The notes: a model not told the origin generated them from the letters alone. A DNA stretch of 5,937 nucleotides from Clostridiales bacterium (GCA_003343815.1 QAKL01000053.1:1-5937), one strand, 5' to 3'. Shown: positions 1 to 5,670, numbered from the stretch's first letter. Program-made: numbers and translations.

Positions 1-422
1 CATAATGCTTGATTAAACGCCGGATATTCCCAGCTCCAGTGGTCGATGCCGGTCATTTTGCCTTGGGGATTGGCTTTCGCGCAGGCAATCGTCAAAGCGC
101 CGCTGCCGCAGCCCACGTCTAATCCTGTGCCGCCCTCGGGCAAAACGACATATTTTGCCGTACCCTCGACTATCTTTTTCGCCAATTTTTTCTTGCCGGT
201 ATACGAAAAGGCGCAGCGCGCGATGATACTCCATAGCGCAAAAATTACGCACCCCCAAAAAGCTATGCCTAAAATCACGAACAATATTTTATTTACAACC
301 GTTAAGGCAAATACCGTCTTTATGCCGAATATCCACCACAGCACTCCCACGAGCAGCGCACTCGTGACGGAGCCTACCACTAAAATTAACGGCACCCAGT
401 TTTTATAATCCGCTTTTTCCAT
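1..422 (-). CDS. Membrane-anchored class I SAM-dependent methyltransferase (partial, C-terminus beyond left edge)
   Basis: The first 140 codons are visible; the rest lies beyond the window. Residues about 11-33 and 46-68 form two hydrophobic membrane segments, so the enzyme is probably tethered to the inner face of the cytoplasmic membrane. After a basic linker (about 77-85) the Rossmann methyltransferase fold begins: motif I LDVGCGSGAL at 101-110 is the SAM-binding glycine loop, and the acidic residue at the end of strand 2 is D127 in GID. The start at 422 is set by a GGAGG site at 430-434, about 7 bases upstream. The gene follows the HMA protein gene after a 24-base gap with no terminator, so the two are probably cotranscribed. 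The methyl acceptor cannot be inferred. Family membership is secure; substrate is unknown. Confidence 0.88.
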   Translation of the reverse strand, partial: MEKADYKNWVPLILVVGSVTSALLVGVLWWIFGIKTVFALTVVNKILFVILGIAFWGCVIFALWSIIARCAFSYTGKKKLAKKIVEGTAKYVVLPEGGTGLDVGCGSGALTIACAKANPQGKMTGIDHWSWEYPAFNQAL

Positions 423-446
423 TTATGCGCCTCCGTTTCGTCTGTT

Positions 447-704
447 TTACTTGTGAAAGCGGCCAAATAAACCTTTCTTTTCATAGGGCTCTGCTTTGTA
501 ATCCACCATCTTATACCCCGTCGGCTCCAAAGCAGCCGTCAAAGCATCGGCGCTGATATCGTCCTCAGTCAAAATCACCGTTTCACCCTTGCTGTGCGAA
601 GAAGTAACTTTCTTCACATTAAATTTCTGATGAATCGTATCGTTTACATGGTTTTCGCACATCCCGCAGGACATCCCGTCAATTTTTAAAGTAATTTGTT
701 GCAT
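447..704 (-). CDS. Heavy-metal-associated (HMA) domain protein, CopZ-like metallochaperone
   Basis: This is a small cytoplasmic protein of 85 residues with one ferredoxin-like HMA fold. The metal-binding loop is GMSCGMC at residues 10-16, with C13 and C16 as the expected ligands for Cu(I) or another soft metal. The fold continues to about residue 70 (ALEPTGYKMV). A short basic tail ending KKGLFGRFHK makes it longer than a classic CopZ of about 68 residues. An ATG ten codons upstream (734) is open, but an AGGAGAG site at 712-718 sits correctly for the start at 704, which also matches where HMA domains begin. It heads a probable two-gene operon with the downstream methyltransferase. Its promoter carries a perfect inverted repeat, suggesting metal-responsive repression. 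The actual metal and partner ATPase are not shown here. Confidence 0.9.
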   Translation of the reverse strand: MQQITLKIDGMSCGMCENHVNDTIHQKFNVKKVTSSHSKGETVILTEDDISADALTAALEPTGYKMVDYKAEPYEKKGLFGRFHK

Positions 705-752
705 TTTTAATCTCTCCTTTGCCCAAATAAACATAAACTAATCTTCTGTTCT

Positions 753-768
753 GTTAGCTTTTGCTAAC
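753..768 (-). promoter_or_regulatory. Perfect inverted repeat at the transcription start, candidate operator
   Basis: The sequence GTTAGCTTTTGCTAAC is a perfect 6-bp inverted repeat around a 4-base centre. It lies just downstream of the -10 box and covers the expected start site, where a bound repressor would block initiation. It has no T-run after it, so it is not an intrinsic terminator. The TTAG/CTAA half-site core resembles sites of DtxR/MntR-type metal regulators, but the match is too short to name the regulator. Confidence 0.5.
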
Positions 769-771
769 CTT

Positions 772-799
772 ATTATAGCGCACTTGGCTGAAAAATCAA
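772..799 (-). promoter_or_regulatory. Sigma-A-type promoter of the HMA-methyltransferase operon
   Basis: Read on the minus strand, a -35 box TTGATT (794-799) lies 16 bases before a perfect -10 box TATAAT (772-777). Transcription would start near 765, about 60 bases upstream of the HMA start codon. No other promoter is evident between 704 and 800. Confidence 0.7.
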
Positions 800-832
800 G
801 TATTTTTGCCCATTTTTCAAACAAAAACACTT

Positions 833-910
833 TTACTTATTAATTATTCACTATTACTTAATCGGTAAGTTTCGTTAAAACAAAGTGAAAAATGAAGAAT
901 GAATAAGTAA
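833..910. repeat. AT-rich long imperfect inverted repeat (possible MITE/REP-like remnant)
   Basis: The arm 833-857 pairs with the reverse complement of 886-910 at about 20 of 25 positions, around a central region of about 28 bases. Both arms are simple A/T-rich text of the TTACTTATT... type. No open reading frame or clear target-site duplication is visible. It sits between the HMA promoter and the tRNA-Arg terminator, and its loop contains a near copy of the terminator arm (860-874). It may be a small miniature element or decayed repeat; single-copy low-complexity drift is the alternative. Confidence 0.4.
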
Positions 911-917
911 TAATTAA

Positions 918-951
918 AAATCGGCAGGTTTCTCACGAAACTTGCCGATTT
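918..951 (-). terminator. Intrinsic terminator of tRNA-Arg (hairpin, probably bidirectional)
   Basis: The arms 918-931 and 938-951 form a 14-bp stem with one G-T pair and a 6-base loop. On the minus strand the hairpin begins a few bases after the tRNA 3' end and is followed by TTTTTAATTATT, a good termination tract. On the plus strand there is also a short T-run (949-953), so it could stop transcription in both directions. Confidence 0.75.
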
Positions 952-954
952 TTA

Positions 955-1026
955 TACGCCCGATTGGAATTGAACCAACGCACCCGGCTCCGGAGGCCGG
1001 TGCTCTATCCACTGAGCTACGGGCGC
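955..1026 (-). tRNA. tRNA-Arg, anticodon CCG
   Basis: A full cloverleaf can be drawn on the minus strand: acceptor GCGCCCG with CGGGCGT (last pair G-U); D stem GCTC/GAGC with loop AGTGGATA; anticodon stem CCGGC/GCCGG with loop CTCCGGA, giving anticodon CCG; variable loop GTGC; T stem GTTGG/CCAAT with loop TTCAATT; discriminator A. The CCA end is not encoded. The tRNA reads CGG arginine codons. It is 72 nucleotides long and has its own promoter and terminator, so it is a monocistronic gene. Confidence 0.95.
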
Positions 1027-1041
1027 TTATTTAACTTTAAT

Positions 1042-1070
1042 ATTATACCAAAAATTTTTCGTTTTGTAAA
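1042..1070 (-). promoter_or_regulatory. Strong sigma-A promoter for tRNA-Arg
   Basis: On the minus strand TTTACA (1065-1070) and a perfect TATAAT (1042-1047) are separated by exactly 17 bases. The expected start is about ten bases before the mature tRNA 5' end, typical of stable RNA genes. No terminator is obvious between the thioesterase stop (1103) and this promoter, so some read-through from upstream is possible. Confidence 0.8.
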
Positions 1071-1102
1071 GACTTTCAGCTAAATTTTCCCCTTTACGGC
1101 TT

Positions 1103-1507
1103 TTACGCTTTCTTAAAACCTGTCATCATGACCGCCGCTACCGGTCTCGATAAATCATCATACACCAGCACTTCATAACAGCAGGTCGTATGCCCGTCTT
1201 TCAGACAGTGTGCCTCAGCAATCAATTTCGTGCCTTTTGCCGTGCCATAAAAGGTAATGCTGCTGTTTAAAGAAACCGCATTGCCGACATTAGGCTCATG
1301 CTGCCAGTTGGCCGCCACCGCATATGCAAAATCAGCCAAGACAAACGTCGCTCCGCCCATTACCGCGCCTGCGGCATTTAAGTGTTTCGGCGTAATTTCC
1401 ATGCTGCATTTAGCGTAATGATCGCCTATTTCCTCGATATAGGCACCGCTTTCCGCCGCAAAGCGGTCATGAGCAAAAAATTCGCGCACCTCGTCGATGT
1501 TTTTCAT
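1103..1507 (-). CDS. PaaI-like hotdog-fold thioesterase (4HBT family)
   Basis: This 134-residue protein has the length and order of a single hotdog domain of the PaaI/YbgC-type acyl-CoA thioesterases, which hydrolyse cytoplasmic acyl- or aryl-CoA esters and act as tetramers. The signature is HLNAAGAVMGGATFVLADFA at about 42-61: N44, the GG of the helix start and D59, the probable catalytic acid. The classic HGG histidine is methionine (M50), a variation I believe is common in one branch of the family. Sheet strands follow at about 79-87 (LNSSITFYG) and 95-130. The start at 1507 is preferred over the in-frame ATG at 1522: a GAGGGTGAGG site lies just before it, and the upstream ATG would overlap that site. 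A TGGACA/TATAGT promoter precedes it. The substrate is not predictable. Confidence 0.88.
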   Translation of the reverse strand: MKNIDEVREFFAHDRFAAESGAYIEEIGDHYAKCSMEITPKHLNAAGAVMGGATFVLADFAYAVAANWQHEPNVGNAVSLNSSITFYGTAKGTKLIAEAHCLKDGHTTCCYEVLVYDDLSRPVAAVMMTGFKKA

Positions 1508-1541
1508 TACCCTCACCCTCATATATTTTCAAATTTTCTCT

Positions 1542-1570
1542 ACTATACACTTTTTCCGCAGCTTTGTCCA
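1542..1570 (-). promoter_or_regulatory. Promoter of the thioesterase gene
   Basis: On the minus strand TGGACA (1565-1570) and TATAGT (1542-1547) are 17 bases apart. The start would be near 1535, leaving a short leader of about 28 bases before the start codon at 1507. Confidence 0.65.
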
Positions 1571-1619
1571 GCTTTTTCTCGCCCAATGATAAGTTTTTCG
1601 TAAACACACACTTTATTTC

Positions 1620-1648
1620 TTGAAAATAGCCTAAATCTGCGCTATAAT
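1620..1648 (+). promoter_or_regulatory. Promoter of the Dabb/AI-2E-family operon
   Basis: TTGAAA (1620-1625) and a perfect TATAAT (1643-1648) are separated by 17 bases. The expected start near 1655 leaves about 25 bases before the ATG at 1680. It is divergent from the thioesterase promoter about 50 bases away. Confidence 0.8.
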
Positions 1649-1679
1649 TATTACAGAAACTTTTAAAGGAGGATTTTTG

Positions 1680-1967
1680 ATGAAACATTTCGTACTTTTG
1701 AAATTTGAACCGTCGTATTTGACCGAGGAAATTTATCTGGAAATAGAAACTGCTTTCGCAGAGCTAAAAAAAGCCTTGCCCGATGATATTTTAGCTGCTA
1801 TCGTACATAAAAATATCATCGCGCGCGAGAGCAATATGGATATCATGATTGAGATGGAGTTAAAAAGCTCCGCCTCCCTCCCCACCTATCTCAATCACCC
1901 TATCCACCAAGCGATCGGCGCCAAGATGAATCCGCATATCACCAATCGTTTTTCGTTTGATTATTAA
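1680..1967 (+). CDS. Stress-responsive A/B barrel (Dabb) domain protein
   Basis: This 95-residue protein is the size of one dimeric alpha/beta-barrel unit. It opens with the Dabb first strand MKHFVLLKF (1-9), has a helix with ELKKALP (about 29-35), and ends with the family's usual last part: LPTYLNHPIHQAIGAKMNPHITNRFSFDY, that is, an HPxHQ segment at about 73-77 followed by the closing strand. Members are dimers with diverse or unknown roles; some are small enzymes or stress-induced proteins. The ATG at 1680 is preceded by AAAGGAGG (1665-1672) with a good 7-base spacing; a TTG one codon earlier is not needed. The stop overlaps the ribosome binding site of the next gene, so the two are translated from one message. 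No specific function can be assigned. Confidence 0.8.
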   Translation: MKHFVLLKFEPSYLTEEIYLEIETAFAELKKALPDDILAAIVHKNIIARESNMDIMIEMELKSSASLPTYLNHPIHQAIGAKMNPHITNRFSFDY

Positions 1968-1976
1968 GGAGATAAT

Positions 1977-3002
1977 ATGACTAATTCACCTACTGACAAA
2001 ACACCGCGCCGTGCCCTGGTCGTATCGCTAATCGTCATCGGTTTGATTTTAATGACGTTTTGGTATATGCTCAATATCGTCCTTCTGACGTTTCTTTTCA
2101 CCTTTATTTTTTACCAGCTTTTAAATCTAATCGAACACAACAGTCAAAAATACCTGCATTTTTACCTGCCTTATAAGCTCAATATTTTTATCGTTTATGC
2201 GCTTTTCATCTTACTTTTGGTCTACAGCGTCTACCGCCTCTCGCCGGTCGTCGCCCGCCAGCTGTCGGATTTAATTTACGCGTTCAATCATTTCGATTTG
2301 ACCAATATCGCCATGGAAATGACGCCCGATTATGCCAATGTTTTTATTGAGCGTCTGCATTTAAACGATTATCTCAGTAAAATCGGGCAGCTTTTGGCTT
2401 CCTGTGCTACTACTTTGACCAGTTTAAGCTTGGATGTCTTTTTAGCGCTTTTATTGAGCCTGCTTATTTTACTGGAAAAGGATCAACTGCGAGCTTTCGG
2501 CCGTGCTTTAGAAAAAAGCCGTATCGCTAATATTTATAGTTATATGCTGGGCTTTGCCGCAAGTTTCGTTAAAACATTTGCCGATGTGATGAAAGTTCAG
2601 GTCTTAATCGCCACCATTAACTGCGTTATTTCGACCTTGCTTTTAAAAATTATGGGGTTCAGCTCGGTCATCGGTCTTGGAATTATGATTTTTCTTTTAG
2701 GCTTAATTCCTGTGGCCGGCGTTTTCATCTCGCTTGTGCCGCTTACGATCATTGCCTACAATTTAGGCGGGATATCCAAAGTTTTGGGCGTCTGGCTGAT
2801 GATTTTGATTATTCACGCCGTGGAAAGCTATGTCCTCAATCCTAAGCTCATGAGCAACCGCACCAAACTCCCCGTCTGCATCGTGTTCATCATTTTATTG
2901 ATCGGACACCGCTATTTAGGCGTCTGGGGATTATTGATCGGCGTGCCACTCTTTATCTTTTTGCTCGAGGTCTTGCATGTCGATTACCAAAACCGTAATT
3001 AG
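1977..3002 (+). CDS. AI-2E family (PF01594) polytopic membrane transporter
   Basis: The protein has 341 residues, normal for the family. Hydrophobic segments lie at about 14-50 (two adjacent helices), 68-88, 148-166, 205-225, 228-262, 267-285 and 299-333. A more polar stretch at about 90-145 corresponds to the family's extracytoplasmic or amphipathic insert. Family marks near the C-terminus are IPVAGVFIS (244-252), ESYVLNPKLM (283-292) and the final GVWGLLIGVPL helix (315-325). The family name comes from an E. coli protein linked to autoinducer-2 export, but many members appear to be cation/proton antiporters or uncharacterised permeases, so a quorum-sensing role should not be assumed. The start is set by TAAGGAG (1965-1971), which includes the upstream stop codon; the intergenic gap is 9 bases. 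No strong terminator follows (3003-3049). Confidence 0.9.
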   Translation: MTNSPTDKTPRRALVVSLIVIGLILMTFWYMLNIVLLTFLFTFIFYQLLNLIEHNSQKYLHFYLPYKLNIFIVYALFILLLVYSVYRLSPVVARQLSDLIYAFNHFDLTNIAMEMTPDYANVFIERLHLNDYLSKIGQLLASCATTLTSLSLDVFLALLLSLLILLEKDQLRAFGRALEKSRIANIYSYMLGFAASFVKTFADVMKVQVLIATINCVISTLLLKIMGFSSVIGLGIMIFLLGLIPVAGVFISLVPLTIIAYNLGGISKVLGVWLMILIIHAVESYVLNPKLMSNRTKLPVCIVFIILLIGHRYLGVWGLLIGVPLFIFLLEVLHVDYQNRN

Positions 3003-3049
3003 GTTATTGAAATAATAAATTAATTTTTGTTCATTTTACTAACTTCTGC

Positions 3050-3078
3050 TTGACAACTCCGGCTTTTTTCGCTAAAAT
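3050..3078 (+). promoter_or_regulatory. Promoter of the T-box-controlled operon
   Basis: A perfect TTGACA (3050-3055) and TAAAAT (3073-3078) are spaced by 17 bases. Transcription should begin near 3085, about 295 bases before the first start codon, leaving exactly the leader that contains the T-box. Confidence 0.85.
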
Positions 3079-3084
3079 AATTTT

Positions 3085-3357
3085 TAATTTAAAATTCAAA
3101 CGCAATGATGGGGTTTAAGGAGCAATCAACATTCTTCGCAGAGAGCCGATATTTGGTGCAAATCGGCAGATGTCTTGTCTCCGCTGTCTCCCCGGAGCGG
3201 CCGACTGAAAGCAATCATAGGAAGGACGGTATTTCCCCGTTACGGAAACGCATATTTTTATGTATGAGAGGATATTTAAAAAATATCAATTAGAGTGGTA
3301 CCGCGGAAGCTAAGCTTTCGTCTCTTTTTCAAAAAGAGACGAAAGCTTTTTTATTTT
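3085..3357 (+). ncRNA. T-box riboswitch leader (probable valine specifier GUC)
   Basis: This leader binds a specific uncharged tRNA and then lets transcription proceed. Stem I can be folded: GGGG 3110-3113 with CCCC 3190-3193, GGAG 3119-3122 with CTCC 3179-3182, CAA with TTG 3175-3177, ACAT 3129-3132 with ATGT 3170-3173. The AGAGA element (3140-3144) leads into the apical hairpin GCCGAT 3145-3150 / ATCGGC 3162-3167 with GGTG in its loop. The internal loop TTTAA / GCTGTCT is the specifier loop; spacing to GGAGC (3194-3198), as in glyQS and tyrS leaders, points to GTC (3186-3188), valine. Stem III is ACGG 3226-3229 / CCGT 3237-3240. The T-box motif AGAGTGGTACCGCGG is at 3292-3306. In the antiterminator AGAG pairs with CTCT 3322-3325 and GCG with CGT 3319-3321, leaving TGGTACC bulged. 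TGGT pairs with ACCA, requiring discriminator A, which fits tRNA-Val. The riboswitch class is certain; the specifier is less so. Confidence 0.93.
3312..3357 (+). terminator. T-box regulated intrinsic terminator
   Basis: The arms 3312-3329 and 3331-3348 are fully complementary, giving at least a 16-bp stem with a short loop, followed by TTTTTTATTTT (3347-3357). The 5' arm includes the bases (3319-3325) that pair with the T-box motif in the antiterminator, so the two structures are mutually exclusive. This is the regulatory switch: it stops transcription when the cognate tRNA is charged. Confidence 0.95.
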
Positions 3358-3379
3358 ACCATTACAGGAGGGTTACACC

Positions 3380-3928
3380 ATGGATGAATTAAACGAAATT
3401 GCTGCTCGCATCCGCGAGCTGAGAGAAATCAGTGACTACACGCAGGAAGAATTGGCCGCTGAATTGAAAATCGACTTGGAAACTTACAAAAAATACGAAG
3501 AAACCGGTGCCGATGTGCCGATCAGCTTCATCTATCAAATCGCTAAAAAATTCAACGTCGACTGCTCGGAAATTCTTTCCGGCGTATCCTCCAAACTGCA
3601 CACTTACCAAATCATCCGTGCAGGCGAGGGACAGACTATCAAGCGCTATCCCGGGTATGAGTACAAAGGATTGGCTTATCATTTTTCCAACCGCCTGATG
3701 CAGCCTTTGATGGTATCGTTGGATCCGACCAAAACCCGTACCAGTTTGTCCGTCCATACCGGTGAAGAATTTAACTACGTTATTTCCGGCAAAGTCAGCC
3801 TCATGCTGGACGATAAAGAAATTATCTTAAACGCCGGCGACAGCGCTTACTTTAATTCCAGCATTCCCCACGGGCAAAATTGCTATGGTGATGAGCCGGC
3901 AGTATTTTTAGCCGTTATCGCAGAATAA
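3380..3928 (+). CDS. XRE-family regulator with C-terminal cupin domain
   Basis: This 182-residue cytoplasmic protein has an N-terminal helix-turn-helix of the XRE/HTH_3 type at about 6-66 (IRELREISDYTQEELA with recognition helix near 35-42). The C-terminal cupin_2 domain is at about 105-180. Cupin motif 1 appears as VHTGEEFNYVISG (125-137) with H126, E129 and E130. Motif 2 appears as GDSAYFNSSIPHG (153-165) with H164. This is the usual arrangement for XRE-cupin regulators, in which the cupin binds a small ligand or metal. AGGAGGG (3366-3372) sets the start at 3380. It is the first gene after the T-box terminator, and the ligase follows after 19 bases, so the two are cotranscribed. It may control the ligase or related genes in response to an acid or acyl-CoA; the ligand and targets are unknown. 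Confidence 0.93.
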   Translation: MDELNEIAARIRELREISDYTQEELAAELKIDLETYKKYEETGADVPISFIYQIAKKFNVDCSEILSGVSSKLHTYQIIRAGEGQTIKRYPGYEYKGLAYHFSNRLMQPLMVSLDPTKTRTSLSVHTGEEFNYVISGKVSLMLDDKEIILNAGDSAYFNSSIPHGQNCYGDEPAVFLAVIAE

Positions 3929-3947
3929 TTTTAGGAGGTAGAAGCTT

Positions 3948-5621
3948 ATGTTAGAAAAATTTCTGCCTCGTCAGGAGTTCGACTCCTACGAGGATTTCAA
4001 AGCAAATTATACCGTAAACATTCCGGAAAACTTCAATTTCGGTTTTGACATAGTTGACGGCTGGGCCGAAGAAAACGGCTCCCATCGCGCTTTAGTCTGG
4101 TGCGACGACGACGGCAACGAAAAAACCTTTACATTCGCCGAAATGAGCCGCTTATCCAACCAAGCCGCCAATTATTTCAAATCCTTAGGCTTAAAGAAAG
4201 GCTCCGTTGCCATGCTCATCCTGCGCCAGCGCTGGGAATACTGGATCTGCGCCACGGCTTTGATCAAATTAGGCGTAATTTTTATCCCGGGCACTTTGCA
4301 GCTCACTAAAAAAGACATCGTTTACCGCGCTAACGCCGCCAAAGCCGAAATGATCATCTGCGTGGATGACGATTATGTTATTAACCAAGTCGAAGCCGCT
4401 AAAGCGGAAATGCCAAGCGTTAATTATTTCCTGCTGGTTAACGAAAAAGAGCGCGAAGGCTGGTTGAGCTTTAATAAGCAATTTAAAGAATTTTCCGATA
4501 CCTTAGAGCGCCCGACAGGCGAGGATGCCCCGAAAAATACCGATATCATGCAGATGTATTTCACCAGCGGCACTACCGGGATGCCTAAATCCGTCTGTCA
4601 CAACTATATACATCCCTTAGGGCATATCGTTACCGCGAAATATTGGCAGCAAGTGCAGGAAAATAAACTGCATTTGAGCGTGACCGATTCCGGCTGGGCT
4701 AAATTCGGCTGGGGCAAAATTTACGGTCAATGGATCTGCGGCGCTACGATTTTTGCACACGACTATATCCGTTTCGACGCGAAAAAGCTTTTGAGCGTCA
4801 TCGAAAAATACCGCATTACCACTTTCTGCGCACCTCCTACTATGTATCGCTTCATGCTGCAGGAGGATGTCGCTTCTTACGATTTATCCAGCGTCGCTAA
4901 CTGGTGCACCGCAGGCGAGCCTTTAAACGCCGAGGTCTTCAATCGCTGGCTGGCTTTAACCGGCGGTAAAATCCGCACCGGTTTCGGTCAGAGTGAGGGC
5001 AGCGTCCTGATCGCCGATTTTCCGTGGGTAGAGCCGATCCCTGGTGCTTTGGGCAAACCCTCCCCGATTTATGATCTCCAGCTGTGGAACAGCGACGGCG
5101 AGCCCTGCGAGCGCGGTGAAGAAGGCGAAATCGTCATCTGCGATGTCATCAATCACCCGCCTGTCGGCTTATTCGTCGGTTATTATAATGATCCCGAAAA
5201 TACCGAACAAGCCCTTGGCAGCGGCAACTATAACTTAAAAGACGTCGCTTGGTGCGACAATGACGGCTATTATTGGTTTGTCGGACGTCACGACGATGTC
5301 ATCAAATGCTCCGGCTATCGCATTGGGCCGTTCGAAGTCGAAAGCGCGCTAATTGAACACCCTGCCGTTTTGGAATGCGCCGTTACCGCCGTACCCGACC
5401 CGATCCGCGGTCAAGTTGTCAAAGCTACTATCGTTTTGACCAAAAACTATTCTCCCTCGCCCGAATTAGTTAAAGAACTGCAAAATCACGTTAAAAAAGC
5501 CACCGCTCCCTATAAATATCCCCGCGTCGTGGAGTTTGTCAACGAATTGCCAAAAACTATCGGCGGCAAAATCAAGCGCGCCCAGATCCGTAAAGCTGAC
5601 GCGGAAAACGCGCAAAAATAA
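3948..5621 (+). CDS. AMP-forming acyl-CoA synthetase, medium/branched-chain (ACSM-like) type
   Basis: This 557-residue adenylating enzyme would convert a carboxylic acid, ATP and CoA to acyl-CoA, AMP and diphosphate in the cytoplasm. The phosphate-binding A3 motif YFTSGTTGMPK is at 204-214. A segment typical of medium-chain synthetases, DSGWAKFGWGKIYGQWICGA, is at 247-266. CTAGEPLNAEVFNRW is at 320-334, and the A5 adenine motif reads TGFGQSEG (344-351). D432 and the A7 segment GYYWFVGRHDD (440-450) bind ribose; the A8 hinge GYRIGPFEVE is at 456-465. The catalytic lysine is K541 in TIGGKIKR, with glycine where serine is usual. AGGAGG (3933-3938) sets the start. It is the second gene of the T-box operon. 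The family includes enzymes for propionate, butyrate, isobutyrate, 2-methylbutyrate and aryl acids. T-box control suggests a branched acid feeding amino acid synthesis, but the substrate is inferred. Confidence 0.93.
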   Translation: MLEKFLPRQEFDSYEDFKANYTVNIPENFNFGFDIVDGWAEENGSHRALVWCDDDGNEKTFTFAEMSRLSNQAANYFKSLGLKKGSVAMLILRQRWEYWICATALIKLGVIFIPGTLQLTKKDIVYRANAAKAEMIICVDDDYVINQVEAAKAEMPSVNYFLLVNEKEREGWLSFNKQFKEFSDTLERPTGEDAPKNTDIMQMYFTSGTTGMPKSVCHNYIHPLGHIVTAKYWQQVQENKLHLSVTDSGWAKFGWGKIYGQWICGATIFAHDYIRFDAKKLLSVIEKYRITTFCAPPTMYRFMLQEDVASYDLSSVANWCTAGEPLNAEVFNRWLALTGGKIRTGFGQSEGSVLIADFPWVEPIPGALGKPSPIYDLQLWNSDGEPCERGEEGEIVICDVINHPPVGLFVGYYNDPENTEQALGSGNYNLKDVAWCDNDGYYWFVGRHDDVIKCSGYRIGPFEVESALIEHPAVLECAVTAVPDPIRGQVVKATIVLTKNYSPSPELVKELQNHVKKATAPYKYPRVVEFVNELPKTIGGKIKRAQIRKADAENAQK

Positions 5622-5631
5622 TTTGTCTGCG

Positions 5632-5668
5632 AAAAGACCTTGAGAAAATTTTTCTCAAGGTCTTTTTT
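5632..5668 (+). terminator. Intrinsic terminator after the acyl-CoA synthetase gene
   Basis: The arms 5632-5647 and 5651-5666 form a 16-bp hairpin (AAAAGACCTTGAGAAA core) with a 3-base loop, and the plus strand has a T-run at 5662-5668. On the minus strand the same hairpin ends in TTTT, so it probably also terminates the convergent gene whose stop is at 5671. Confidence 0.9.
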
Positions 5669-5670
5669 GT

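Noticed and set aside
46..408. Plus-strand open frame of 120 codons
   Set aside because: It is the antisense shadow of the methyltransferase, whose minus-strand frame carries the SAM-binding motif, membrane segments and a ribosome binding site.
1467..1688. Minus-strand open frame of 73 codons overlapping the thioesterase start
   Set aside because: It spans two divergent promoters and the thioesterase start in another frame, and the product is lysine-rich without any motif.
3003..3049. Possible terminator after the AI-2E-family gene
   Set aside because: Only a weak AT-only TTATT/AATAA pairing is present, without a convincing stem and T-run.
3105..3293. Open frame of 62 codons upstream of the regulator
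   Set aside because: It lies entirely inside the T-box leader, has no good ribosome binding site, and its product has no recognisable features; the RNA structure explains the sequence.
3389..3757. Minus-strand open frame of 122 codons
   Set aside because: It is antisense to the XRE-cupin gene, which has clear domains and a strong ribosome binding site.
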